A DNA stretch of 64,000 bases from Micromonospora tarensis (GTDB taxonomy: Bacteria > Actinomycetota > Actinomycetes > Mycobacteriales > Micromonosporaceae), in assembly GCF_016803395.1 (NCBI RefSeq), contig NZ_JAEVHL010000004.1, positions 1-64,000 on the forward strand, written 5' to 3'. The notes beneath the pieces were generated by a model that had not been told where the DNA came from, searched no databases, and worked only from the letters and a program-made list of their open reading frames with translations. Shown one piece after another: positions 19,150-27,605 of the stretch. The first letter of the stretch is position 1. Each line of letters opens with the position of its first letter. A program made the position numbers and the translations under genes.

Positions 19150-20963
19150 GACGTCACCGGGTCCCGAGGCGACCGGAACCTGCGCGCCTGCAACTCGTAG
19201 AGCTGCGCGTACCGGCCCGAACCGGCGACCAGCTCATCGTGGGTGCCCTGCTCGACGATGCGCCCGGCCTCCAGGAAGACGATGCGATCGGCCCGGCGCA
19301 CCGTCGAGAGTCGGTGCGAGATGAGGATGATCGTCGCGTCGGTGACCGCGCCGATGACCCGGCCGTAGAAGTCGGCCTCCGCGCGTACGTCGAGATGGGC
19401 GGTCGGCTCGTCGAGGACGAGCACGCGCCGGCCGTGCCGCACCGCGTAGAGCGCCCGGCCGATGGCGATGGTCTGCCACTCGCCGCCCGACAGGTCGATG
19501 CCTCCGGTGTAGTCCCGAGCCAGCAGCGAGTCGAGCCCTGCGGGGAGCCGGGCCAGGAGAGCACCGCCTCCGGCGAGTTCCAGGGCCGCTCGGATCGCCT
19601 CGTCGTCCGGCGGCACCTCCGGCGCGCCGAGAACGATGTTCTCGCGTACGGTGCCCGGATACCGGACGAAGTCCTGGAAGACCGCTGTGATGTGACGGCG
19701 CCAGTGGTCCGGGTCGACTTCGGCCAGGTCGACGCCGTCGGCGGTGATGCGGCCCGCCGTGGGTTTGTACAGACCCGCGAGCACCTTGACCAGAGTGGTC
19801 TTACCCGCGCCGTTACGGCCGACCACCGCCAGCACCTCGCCGGAGCCGACGTTCAGGTCCAGTCGGTCGAGCACCGGACGGGTGGCACCCGGATAGCGGT
19901 GCGACAGCCCCTGGAACCGAAGGCTCGCCGGGGTCGCCGACACCGGCAGCTCGCGCCGACCGCGGTCGGCCTCGCTGACCGCCAGCCGGGCGTACGCGCG
20001 TAACGCCCCCTTGCCGTGCTCGATGTCGAAGGCCTCCCAGCCCATGTTGCCGATGGCGAACACCCCCCAGGCGGCCACGACCACCGTGATCAGGTCGGCG
20101 ACCGTCATCGAGCCGGACTGGACGGCGGCGGCCGGCACGTAGAACGCGGCGAACCCGCTCACCGCCGCGAGCAGGAACGTCCAGCCCTGGGCGCGGAGGA
20201 TCCGGCGGCGCTCGCGCCACAGCTCGGTGATCCAGCCCAGCGCCTGGTCCTGTCGTCGGTCGGCCAGCCACCGCGCCAGCCCGAAGAGCCGGACCTCCTT
20301 CGAGGTATCCAACCCGGTCAGCGTGCTCGACCAGTAGTCCATCCGGAGCCGGTCGTCGGTCCAGACGTCCCACAGGACGTTGAGGTGGATCCACTGCCGC
20401 CTGATGATCGACCGCATCACCAGGATCATCGCCAGCACCCCGACCGCCAGCAGCGGCGAGTACCCGGCGATCACGGCGGCCGAGGCCAACGCGCTGAACA
20501 TCCGGCTGAGGACCGTGAGCTGACCGGTCGCCGCCGTACCGGGGGTGCGTTCGCGCCAGCCGCCGAGTTCGGAGGCGCGCCCGACGGCCACCACGTACTC
20601 GTTGTCCTCCAGGTAGCGGATGCCGGGCGTGGCCGCGACCCGGGCCCGGATCCGGGCCCGGAAGCGACCGTCGACGCGACGCGACGCGAGCAGTTCCAGT
20701 GGCTCGCGCAGCGCCTCCCCCACCTGACTCAGCAGGATGAGGACGGCGATCACGCACAGCGGGGCCAGCAGCCCGGCCAGCGACCAGCCGACATCGGCCT
20801 CCCGGACCAGCCAACCGGTCGCCAACGCGACACCCGGCGGTGCCACCGCGACGACCAGGTGCGTCGCCAGCAGACCGGTCATCGCGACGCCGCCCACGGG
20901 CTTGAGCAGGCGGAGGAGGGCGACCCGGTCGCGCCAGAGTTCCTTCAGCCAGCCCAGCCTCAT
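19146..20963 (-). CDS. ABC transporter half-molecule (permease plus ATPase)
   Basis: The product is about 605 aa starting MRLGWLKELWRDRVALLRLLKP. The membrane domain (about 1-330) is followed by an ATPase with Walker A GRNGAGKTT, a signature LSGGEWQTIAIGRAL, Walker B VLVLDEPTAHLD and H-loop LISHRLS. The start at 20963 overlaps the stop of the C-domain gene (ATGA), which decides it over the longer frame to 21053. With the next gene it likely makes a heterodimeric exporter; both lie inside the NRPS operon, which suggests export of, or resistance to, the peptide. Confidence 0.88.
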   Translation of the reverse strand: MRLGWLKELWRDRVALLRLLKPVGGVAMTGLLATHLVVAVAPPGVALATGWLVREADVGWSLAGLLAPLCVIAVLILLSQVGEALREPLELLASRRVDGRFRARIRARVAATPGIRYLEDNEYVVAVGRASELGGWRERTPGTAATGQLTVLSRMFSALASAAVIAGYSPLLAVGVLAMILVMRSIIRRQWIHLNVLWDVWTDDRLRMDYWSSTLTGLDTSKEVRLFGLARWLADRRQDQALGWITELWRERRRILRAQGWTFLLAAVSGFAAFYVPAAAVQSGSMTVADLITVVVAAWGVFAIGNMGWEAFDIEHGKGALRAYARLAVSEADRGRRELPVSATPASLRFQGLSHRYPGATRPVLDRLDLNVGSGEVLAVVGRNGAGKTTLVKVLAGLYKPTAGRITADGVDLAEVDPDHWRRHITAVFQDFVRYPGTVRENIVLGAPEVPPDDEAIRAALELAGGGALLARLPAGLDSLLARDYTGGIDLSGGEWQTIAIGRALYAVRHGRRVLVLDEPTAHLDVRAEADFYGRVIGAVTDATIILISHRLSTVRRADRIVFLEAGRIVEQGTHDELVAGSGRYAQLYELQARRFRSPRDPVTS

Positions 20964-22348
20964 CCGCGTACCGCCCGAGCGCAGCGTCGCGTCATCTGCT
21001 CGGTGTCGCACTCGGTCGAGGTGGCGATCGTCCAGAGTTCGTGATCGAACCACCGCACCAGGTGATCGAGGCGCTCCGCCGACAGCAGGGACGGATCGAC
21101 CCGAACCGTGATCGACAATCCGTCACCGCCCTGGACCTTCAGGTCGAGTCGCGGCCCCACCTGTCGACTCGGGTGGACCCGTTCCACCACGGCCTGGCGT
21201 TCGTCCGGCGGTGGGCCGGTTCCGGCGTCCTGGCGCACGTCGAATGCCTGCCAGTTGAAGAAGCAGTCGAAGTCCAACTCGACTCCACGGGCCCGGAAGA
21301 CCTGCTCGCGGACGCTGTCGAGGTCGTACATCCCGTGCCAGTAGGCGCGGAGGCTCATTTTGCTTACCGTCTCCGTCAGGCGTGCGAAGTCACCGCCGAC
21401 CGGTGCACCGACCACGGGCACCGGGGCGTACTGGTTCATCGAACTCACGATCCCCTGCCAGCGCGGCAGACTCCGATTGCCGGCCTGCAGGGTCAGCGCC
21501 AGGTCGGGTAGGCCCAGCATCTCCCGGGCGGCGATGGCGTACAGGGACAGGAGCACGTTGTGCGGTGAGGCCCCCAGTCGGTGGGCGGCCACGCCGAGGG
21601 CGTACCGCGCGCGGGCCGAGCGCAGCACGACACCGAGCCGACCCACGCTCCCGGCCTCCGTCGACCAGGGAAAGACGTCGGCGGGCAGGTCCCGCAGCAA
21701 CCCGTCCCAGTATCTCGTCGTGGCGTCGCGCCTGCGTCGCCACTCATCCGAGCGCTGGAAGTCGGCCAACTGCTGCGGCTGGGGCGGCGCGGCGGCGAGC
21801 AGTTCCTCGTCTCTGTCGCTTCCGGAGCCGAGCAGCGCCCGGAGTTCCGCGGCGACCCGCCGCAGCCCCCAGCCGTCGGAGACGATGTGGTCGACGATGA
21901 GGCCGAGGACTACCGGCCGTCCCCCGTCGGTGATCACGACCGCGCGCCAGCAGGCCCCCGCGTCCCAGTCGAAGGGCCGCCGACAGGTGTCCCGGATCGC
22001 CGTCGTGGCCTCCTCCGCCCCGCCGCCGGGCAGTTCGACATGGACCAGTTCCGGATGCCAGGTCGGCGAGACGACCTGACCCGGCCCGCGCGGACCGTCG
22101 AGAAAGCGGCTGCGCAGCGACTCGTGCCGCTGGGCCACCACGGTCAGCGCCGCGACGATGTCGTCGTCGGTGCGGGCGGCCGGGATCGGCACCAGGCTCA
22201 CCAGGTAGGTCTCCGCCCAGCGGTCGAGCGGGAGGGTCTGCATCACCCGGTAGACGGACAACTGTCCGAAGGACAACGGAGCCACTGTCCGTCCCGCCGA
22301 CAGTGGCGGCGTGGCCGCCAGCGTGATTCCGGTGGGAGGCCGCGTCAC
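20960..22348 (-). CDS. Free-standing NRPS condensation domain
   Basis: The product is 462 aa, the length of one C domain, with no A or PCP. The catalytic motif reads DHIVSDG: the usual HHxxxDG with the first His replaced by Asp and the catalytic second His kept, so activity is plausible. The N-terminal C1 motif appears as PLSFGQLSVYRVMQTLP, and RHESLRSRF is the C2 region. The GTG start overlaps the stop of the MbtH-A-PCP gene (GTGA) and its stop overlaps the ABC start, so expression is coupled. It may condense the residue on that PCP with an acyl or peptidyl partner made in trans. Confidence 0.85.
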   Translation of the reverse strand: MTRPPTGITLAATPPLSAGRTVAPLSFGQLSVYRVMQTLPLDRWAETYLVSLVPIPAARTDDDIVAALTVVAQRHESLRSRFLDGPRGPGQVVSPTWHPELVHVELPGGGAEEATTAIRDTCRRPFDWDAGACWRAVVITDGGRPVVLGLIVDHIVSDGWGLRRVAAELRALLGSGSDRDEELLAAAPPQPQQLADFQRSDEWRRRRDATTRYWDGLLRDLPADVFPWSTEAGSVGRLGVVLRSARARYALGVAAHRLGASPHNVLLSLYAIAAREMLGLPDLALTLQAGNRSLPRWQGIVSSMNQYAPVPVVGAPVGGDFARLTETVSKMSLRAYWHGMYDLDSVREQVFRARGVELDFDCFFNWQAFDVRQDAGTGPPPDERQAVVERVHPSRQVGPRLDLKVQGGDGLSITVRVDPSLLSAERLDHLVRWFDHELWTIATSTECDTEQMTRRCARAVRG

Positions 22349-24396
22349 GGCGCCGCTGCCCCGGCCGCCGCGGGTGAGTTGACCAGCTGGGCGTACGCCC
22401 GAACGGTCGCGGCCTCCCCGGACGGCGGCGGGACCTGTCGGCCCAGCTGCTGTCCCAACCGGGCGGCCACCTCCACCGCTGTCTGCGAGTCCCCGCCGAG
22501 GTCGTAGAAGCTGTCCGTGAGCCCGATGTCGTCTATCTTCAGGACCTCACAGAACGCGTCGGCCACCGCGCGGTCGGCTCTGCTCCACCGGCCGCTGGCC
22601 GCGGCATCCGTCGCCTCACCGACCGGCGGCGGCTCCGGGAGGGACCGCGTGTCGACCTTCCCGTTGGCGTTCACCGGAAACTCGGCCATGACCATCATCC
22701 GAGCCGGAATCCACTGCGGCGGGAACTTCCGCCGCAGCGCGTCCCGCACGGCCACGGGCTCGACGCGTGCCCCCTCCTCGGGCAGCAGGTACGCGTCCAG
22801 CCTCGCCCTGCCGTCGGCGAGCCTGGGCAGCACCAGCGCCTCCTTGACCCCGACAATGGTGCGCAACGCCTCCTCCAGTGCCGCCGGCTCCACCCGATGC
22901 CCGCGAATCTTGACCTGACGGTCGGCCCGGCCGAGCAACGTCACCACGCCTTCGGCGTCGATCCTGGCGAGGTCACCTGTCCGCAGCAGGCGGGCACCGT
23001 CGGCACGCCACGGGTGGGGCACCCAGCGCTCGGCGGTCAGGTCGGGCTGGCCACGGTAGCCACGGGCGATGGACGGACCGCCGACCAGCAGTTCCCCAAC
23101 CTCCCCCACCGGCACCGGCACGAAGTCGCGGTCCACAATGTAGGCGTCGAGATTGTCGACCGGCCGGCCGATCGGCACGTTGCGGCCGACCTCCTCGGTG
23201 CCGGTCAGCCAGTGGCAGAAGCAGCCGTGCGTCTCGGTCAGGCCGTAGTGGTTGACCACCACGCGCTGCGGGTCGGCACCCATCCACTGTTTGATCTCCC
23301 GGCTGAAGGTGAGCGGTTCACTGCCGACCATCAGCTGGCGTGCCAGGCCGCCCGCCGGGACACCCCGAGCCATCAGCATCCGGATGTGGGTGGGGGTCAG
23401 CTTCAGCAGCCCGCCCGAGGTCTGCCGGGCGACGTCGGCCAGGGTGTCGGTCGACGCGCCGTCGGGGACGACGACGATCGGCCAGCCCGACACCAGTGGC
23501 GTGAAGATCGTCGTCAGCGAGCCGAGGAAGAACAGGGAGGCACTGAGGAACGTCACCTCGTCCGGGCGGTGAGCGAATGCCTCCCGGCACCAGAGGGCGT
23601 AGTTGACGAGCTGCCGGTGGGTGCCCTCGACGCCCTTCGGCGCGCCCGTCGTGCCCGAGGTGTAGAAGATGTACGCCAGGTCCCGGCCGGTGGCCGGCTG
23701 CGGGGTGGCCTCCGCAGCCGCGGCGCGGGAGGCGATCGTCGACGGCGTCAGAACAACGTCGGCGACCGGGGAGAGCTGCCCGAGGAGCCGGTCGGCCGTG
23801 ATGACGATCGGCGCGCCGCAGTCCTTGATGATGGCCTCGATCTGGTCCGCAGCCGCGTCGGCGGAGATCGGCACGTATGCGCCACCGGCGTCGAGCACGG
23901 CCAGGATCGCCAGTAACGCGTCCGCGCCCCGGGGCAACACCACCGCGACCGGAGCCTCCCGGGCACAGCCCGCCTCCACCAGCACCCGGGCCCACCGCTC
24001 GCTGGTATCCAGCACCTCGGCCCGGGTCAGGACGCGGGCACCGTCGATCACCGCGGCTGCGTCCGGCGCGAGCGCCCGGGACCGGATCAGCGCAGTGATC
24101 GACAGGTCCGCGACCGGCCGGTCGGGCCCGCTCGCGTGGGACGCGCCCGCGTCGAGTGCTACCGCCGGACGGTCGGGCCGTCCGTCGCGCGGTAGCCGGG
24201 GGCCGGCCACCCGACCGCCGGCCCCCTCCCGCCACGTTGTCCTGATCGCGTCCAGGCACTCGCGTCGCGAGCCGGCGAAGCCCACCGGATCCCATCCGCC
24301 TGGACGTTGCCGCTCCCGGGGCCAGAGGGACAACTGTCCCTCGGAATTGCCGACGACCTCGAAGAGCGTCTCGTCATAGCCATCCCAGAGTGCCAT
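22345..24396 (-). CDS. MbtH-A-PCP fusion NRPS protein with atypical A-domain pocket
   Basis: The product is 683 aa. Residues 1-60 are an MbtH-like domain (EGQLSLWPRERQRPGGWDPVGF, CLDAIRTTW), normally a separate small partner of A domains. The A domain (about 95-590) has YTSGTTGAPKG, YGLTETHG, RTGDLARI, KIRGHRVEP and the A10 lysine in NANGKVD. The PCP (about 605-680) has FYDLGGDSQTAVEV. By eye the pocket positions read F,L,L,K,M,G,H,G,C,K: the Asp that normally holds the alpha-amino group is replaced by Phe (FFLGSL where FDxSxx is expected). Substrate therefore unclear, possibly not a standard alpha-amino acid. The stop overlaps the C-domain start. Confidence 0.85.
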   Translation of the reverse strand: MALWDGYDETLFEVVGNSEGQLSLWPRERQRPGGWDPVGFAGSRRECLDAIRTTWREGAGGRVAGPRLPRDGRPDRPAVALDAGASHASGPDRPVADLSITALIRSRALAPDAAAVIDGARVLTRAEVLDTSERWARVLVEAGCAREAPVAVVLPRGADALLAILAVLDAGGAYVPISADAAADQIEAIIKDCGAPIVITADRLLGQLSPVADVVLTPSTIASRAAAAEATPQPATGRDLAYIFYTSGTTGAPKGVEGTHRQLVNYALWCREAFAHRPDEVTFLSASLFFLGSLTTIFTPLVSGWPIVVVPDGASTDTLADVARQTSGGLLKLTPTHIRMLMARGVPAGGLARQLMVGSEPLTFSREIKQWMGADPQRVVVNHYGLTETHGCFCHWLTGTEEVGRNVPIGRPVDNLDAYIVDRDFVPVPVGEVGELLVGGPSIARGYRGQPDLTAERWVPHPWRADGARLLRTGDLARIDAEGVVTLLGRADRQVKIRGHRVEPAALEEALRTIVGVKEALVLPRLADGRARLDAYLLPEEGARVEPVAVRDALRRKFPPQWIPARMMVMAEFPVNANGKVDTRSLPEPPPVGEATDAAASGRWSRADRAVADAFCEVLKIDDIGLTDSFYDLGGDSQTAVEVAARLGQQLGRQVPPPSGEAATVRAYAQLVNSPAAAGAAAP

Positions 24397-24452
24397 CTCA
24401 CTCGCTTCTGCAGTGGGCCACGAGCATCACGTCACCAGCCGGGGGTGGACGC

Positions 24453-25211
24453 TCAGCTTGGCCGCAGCTTGCTGTGGATCTCGGTCCAGTTCTCGGCGAG
24501 CAGGTCGAGGTAACTGGTGAATCCTCGCTCGATGTGCTCGATGTCCTCGACGGACGCGCACGCCTTGGCCGCGGTCGACAGCGAGTGGATCTTGTGCTCC
24601 TTCTCGGTCGCGCCGATGTGCAGGTAGAAGAACTCGCAGTCCTCGTGGAACTCCTCCAGCTCGAAGTGCTGCCGGTAGTTCCGGAAGCCCTCGTACAGGT
24701 AGACGAGCTGCGGGTAGGCGTGCCATTCCTGAGCCAGCAGGGCACCGCACACCTCCTGCGGGTACGGGCTGGCGAAGAGCTTCTCCCCCTCCGAGATGAG
24801 ACGGGCGGTCGACGGCAGCAGCGGGGCGTCCACGTTGTGCAGGTCGACTTCCTGCCCGCGCATGCGGCCCAGCAACTTCTGCAGGAAGTCACGCAGCAGC
24901 ACGGAGTGGACCTTGGACGAGTTGCCGTTGCCCATCTCGTCGTAGAGGTTCTCGACGGTCTCGGCACGAGCCCTGACGTCGGTCATGTTGAGGAACGCGA
25001 GCGCGATGCGGATCGGCGTCCGCCGGACCCGCTCGTAGAAGTTCCTGGCCACCAACTCGACCTCGTCCGCGGAGAGCTGCTCGGCCATCCAGAGCTGGTA
25101 GAACGGATTCTTCAGCGCCGGGTGCTCCGCGGAGCCACGCGCCAGCGCGAGCAGCCGGCCGTGTGCGTCGTCGTAGCTGAGCTTGGTGGCGGGCTCCAGT
25201 ACTGCGGTCAC
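24453..25211 (-). CDS. Heme-oxygenase-like diiron oxidase/oxygenase (HDO) candidate
   Basis: The product is about 252 aa, all helical, of the TENA/PqqC/heme-oxygenase-like fold. Candidate metal ligands follow the HDO spacing: Glu in NFYERVRRTPIR, then ENLYDEMGNGNSSKVH (Glu or Asp and His), and a late set in EFHEDCEFFYLHIGATEKEHKIH. Known HDOs perform N-oxygenation, desaturation, decarboxylation or C-C cleavage on amino or fatty acids, several in biosynthetic clusters. GTG 25211 is chosen because AGGAG precedes it; the longer frame to 25367 has no ribosome binding site. It lies 56 bases above the MbtH-A-PCP gene, so it may act on the free amino acid or the PCP-bound residue. Confidence 0.75.
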   Translation of the reverse strand: MTAVLEPATKLSYDDAHGRLLALARGSAEHPALKNPFYQLWMAEQLSADEVELVARNFYERVRRTPIRIALAFLNMTDVRARAETVENLYDEMGNGNSSKVHSVLLRDFLQKLLGRMRGQEVDLHNVDAPLLPSTARLISEGEKLFASPYPQEVCGALLAQEWHAYPQLVYLYEGFRNYRQHFELEEFHEDCEFFYLHIGATEKEHKIHSLSTAAKACASVEDIEHIERGFTSYLDLLAENWTEIHSKLRPS

Positions 25212-25370
25212 TTCATCTCCTGCCGTGGGTGGGACGGGTTGGGAACGGGGTACGTTGGGCCGGAATCGGCCATCGACGGCGCCCGCCTCTTCGCGGACGC
25301 AGGCCGAACCCGGCTCGTCAGCCTGAATCTGTCGCGTGCGCATCTCCGCGCACAACGGGCGAACCACTCG

Positions 25371-26660
25371 CTACGCCGGCACGGCGGTGCGGGTGAGCGT
25401 CGGGTCGTCGAGCCGCACGACGGCGCCGAGCCGGTAGGTCTCCTCCACCACCGTGCGGATCCATTCGCCGTACCGGATGGTGTGGCGAAGCTCCTCCACC
25501 GTGAAGATGTCGCTCTCGTCCTGGCTCATCCGCACCACGCGGAAGTCCCCGACCATGGGCGTGAGCGCCTGTTCCTCCTGGCCGGCGCGGTAGCGCAGGG
25601 CGAAGGAGGCACGACCACCGCTGTGGCAGCCGATGCTCTGGTGGCCCCGGTAGTGGGCGTCCTCGTTGAGGAAGAGCATGTGCCCGCCGTGCTTCTCGAC
25701 GAACCTGCCCTGCATGCAGCCGGGACCGTACAGTCCGCGAATCGCGCCGCGCTTGAGCTTCAGCATGCGAGCCCTGATCGTCCGTTGCATCTGGTCCACG
25801 GATTCGTGACCAAGCCGCTCGGCGTAGTTACCGAGATCGACGCCGTCACGCACCTGCGTCTCGGTGAAGAACGCCGCACTCGTGGTCATCTCCGCCGGTT
25901 TGTCGAGCATGTCGCCGACCGGGCAGGTCAGCGTCACGTGATCGGCACGCAGGACCGGATCCAGCAGCGCCGCGTACATGATCGCCCGCACCACGACGGC
26001 GCTGTCGCCGTCGGCGGCGACCGCGGCGCGGGTGGTGGCGACGAGCCGCTCGGACGCGCCGAGTCCGTCGCCGGGACTGTCGAAGAGGGAGTCGAGTACG
26101 TCCGACACGGGGGCGGCCAGTTCGCTGACGTCGAGGTCGTCGCGCCGGATGAGCCCCTCCGTGCGGTACCACGCGCGCCCGTCGATGACGGAGTACGGGA
26201 CGTGCGAGCGCTCGACCAGTGGCCGCATCTCGGCCAGGCGTCGGGCCAGGTCGAGCAGGCCGTCGGGCGGCACCTCCGTCGGTTCGAGGACACCCGCGTA
26301 GAGGGCGTGCCGCTCCAGCAGCGTCGACCGGACCGCGGCCGAACTCGCGTGTTCCCGCAGCTCGTCGAGCCCCACCGAGGACATGTCCAGCGCGAACAGG
26401 GCGAGTATCAGATCGGCCTCGTCGTCGTCCCACTCTTCCGGCGGCCGCTGGCGGCACGACTCGTACACCGCGCGCAGTTCCGCCCTGACCCGGTACTCGC
26501 CCTTGAACAGCAGCCAGTGGTGCCGGCTGTACACGATCGGGCGCAGGCACGCGTCGAAGACGCCGTCCACGCAGTTGGAGTCGGGTGCCGAGGCGACGAA
26601 CCGGCGCATCGTGCTCGCGTCGTTCACCTCTGAGACACGGCCGGCCTTGTACGAAGTCAT
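25371..26660 (-). CDS. Unrecognised 429-aa protein heading the NRPS operon
   Basis: I do not recognise the family. The protein starts MTSYKAGRVSEVN after a GGGGGA. No signal peptide or membrane helix is visible. The N-terminal 230 residues are mostly helical and acidic (EEWDDDEADLILALFALD). The C-terminal part has unusual His- and Gly-rich segments, VEKHGGHMLFLNEDAHYRGHQ then SIGCHSGGRASFALRYR, which could bind a metal, followed by an acidic helix DESDIFTVEELRHT. It is the first gene of the block A operon, next to the HDO gene, 159 bases apart. It could be an enzyme or a partner of the diiron protein. A product of this size in such a place is worth structural prediction. Confidence 0.7.
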   Translation of the reverse strand: MTSYKAGRVSEVNDASTMRRFVASAPDSNCVDGVFDACLRPIVYSRHHWLLFKGEYRVRAELRAVYESCRQRPPEEWDDDEADLILALFALDMSSVGLDELREHASSAAVRSTLLERHALYAGVLEPTEVPPDGLLDLARRLAEMRPLVERSHVPYSVIDGRAWYRTEGLIRRDDLDVSELAAPVSDVLDSLFDSPGDGLGASERLVATTRAAVAADGDSAVVVRAIMYAALLDPVLRADHVTLTCPVGDMLDKPAEMTTSAAFFTETQVRDGVDLGNYAERLGHESVDQMQRTIRARMLKLKRGAIRGLYGPGCMQGRFVEKHGGHMLFLNEDAHYRGHQSIGCHSGGRASFALRYRAGQEEQALTPMVGDFRVVRMSQDESDIFTVEELRHTIRYGEWIRTVVEETYRLGAVVRLDDPTLTRTAVPA

Positions 26661-27340
26661 TGTTTCCCCCGTGTAGGCCAAACAGAAAGCTACGTATGGT
26701 CCTTGGTTTTGTGAACAGGACCATTTCTGATCAAGAAGTCGATCGCGGCGCCACCACGCGCACCCAGATCCGATCTTCATCATTGAAGAACGGCTAATGT
26801 GTGAGCTGCGTGGGGTCGAGTGCCGAGCGCGGGTTATCACACCCCGTTTCCGCACCGCCGCTCGGACGGCTGAGCTAGGCCTGATGATATGAGCGACACC
26901 GGGCATGCGCAAGGGCGTCGATGCCTTCAGGCCGCTGTCCCAGGTGGTGGAAAGGCCCGCTGGCCACGCCTTTCACAGCCCTCCACTGTTACCACAGGTC
27001 AGCTTTCTCACCGCATTACACGACACGCAGTGAGCGCTTTCGTCGACAAAGGACATCGACCACAACCTCTTGGCGAGTGTGTGGATACCGTATAGGCTCG
27101 TCGGCGGCCGACCGCAGTCACGCGCGGCGGTGGTCGGCGGTCGACCAACGGGGGTAAAGCATCTGATGACGTCGGCGTGACCGGCGACTATGCGATCACG
27201 CGTGCCGGCGATCCTTGTCGTCGTGACGAAGACGGGCGCCAGCGCCCGGGTGACGCGACCGACGGTGCTCGGGCAATCCTCCAGCGGCGACCCTCAGGCC
27301 CTTCTGCGCGCCGCCCATCTGACGTGAAGGACGCCCAGCC
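26661..27340. other. 680-bp divergent control region between two NRPS operons
   Basis: The region contains no convincing gene; the ORFs in it have no ribosome binding site and noise-like products. It is AT-richer than its surroundings. Structures seen: inverted repeat ATGGTCCT-N13-AGGACCAT (26696-26724), inverted repeat TCTTCA-N4-TGAAGA (26774-26789), and a possible -10 TATAGG at 27091-27096 for the plus-strand operon, with TTGGCG 15 bases above it (short spacing). GAAGGA precedes the carrier protein start at 27341. The promoters of both operons must lie here. Confidence 0.6.
26696..26724. promoter_or_regulatory. Inverted repeat ATGGTCCT-N13-AGGACCAT
   Basis: Two perfect 8-bp arms (26696-26703 and 26717-26724) are separated by 13 AT-rich bases. 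The inner arm ends 36 bases above the start of the 429-aa gene, where the minus-strand promoter should be. This spacing suits binding of a dimeric regulator on one face of the helix. Assignment as an operator is inference. Confidence 0.5.
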
Positions 27341-27601
27341 ATGTCATCCACGCTCGCCGATTTCGATGCCGCGATCGCCACGTACGCCATCGGGTCCTTC
27401 GACGACACCACCCTGCTGCCGGAGGCCGGGATCGACTCGCTGTCCCTGCTGCGTCTCGCCGTGCGGTTCGCCGGGACGGAGGACGCGGAGATCGACGCCG
27501 CGCGACTCGTGGAGATCCGCTCGGTCGGTGACCTGAAGGCGTGGCTGCACCAGCTCGCCTCGACACCGTCGAGCGGTGGCGCGCCGAGCGACGGGAGGTA
27601 G
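27341..27601 (+). CDS. Discrete carrier protein (PCP/ACP)
   Basis: The product is 86 aa. The phosphopantetheine site is the Ser in EAGIDSLSLLRL, in the usual place of a carrier protein. The rest is an acidic four-helix pattern. GAAGGA lies about ten bases before the ATG. It is the first gene of the plus-strand NRPS operon, followed after 4 bases by the C-A-PCP gene. It may carry a starter unit or serve one of the PCP-less A domains (the free A domain or the Cy-A protein). Confidence 0.85.
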   Translation: MSSTLADFDAAIATYAIGSFDDTTLLPEAGIDSLSLLRLAVRFAGTEDAEIDAARLVEIRSVGDLKAWLHQLASTPSSGGAPSDGR

Positions 27602-27605
27602 CGGC

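Noticed and set aside
24390-26633. 747-codon plus-strand frame across the HDO and 429-aa genes
   Set aside because: Composition is that of a shadow (V, D, H, R, G rich), and the minus-strand frames have ribosome binding sites, an HDO motif set and operon context.
27091-27096. TATAGG as a -10 element for the plus-strand NRPS operon
   Set aside because: The nearest -35-like TTGGCG is only 15 bases away, so it is noted in the region entry but not listed as a promoter.
26889-27157. Two overlapping small ORFs in the divergent NRPS region
   Set aside because: Neither has a ribosome binding site or protein-like sequence, and they lie where promoters are expected.
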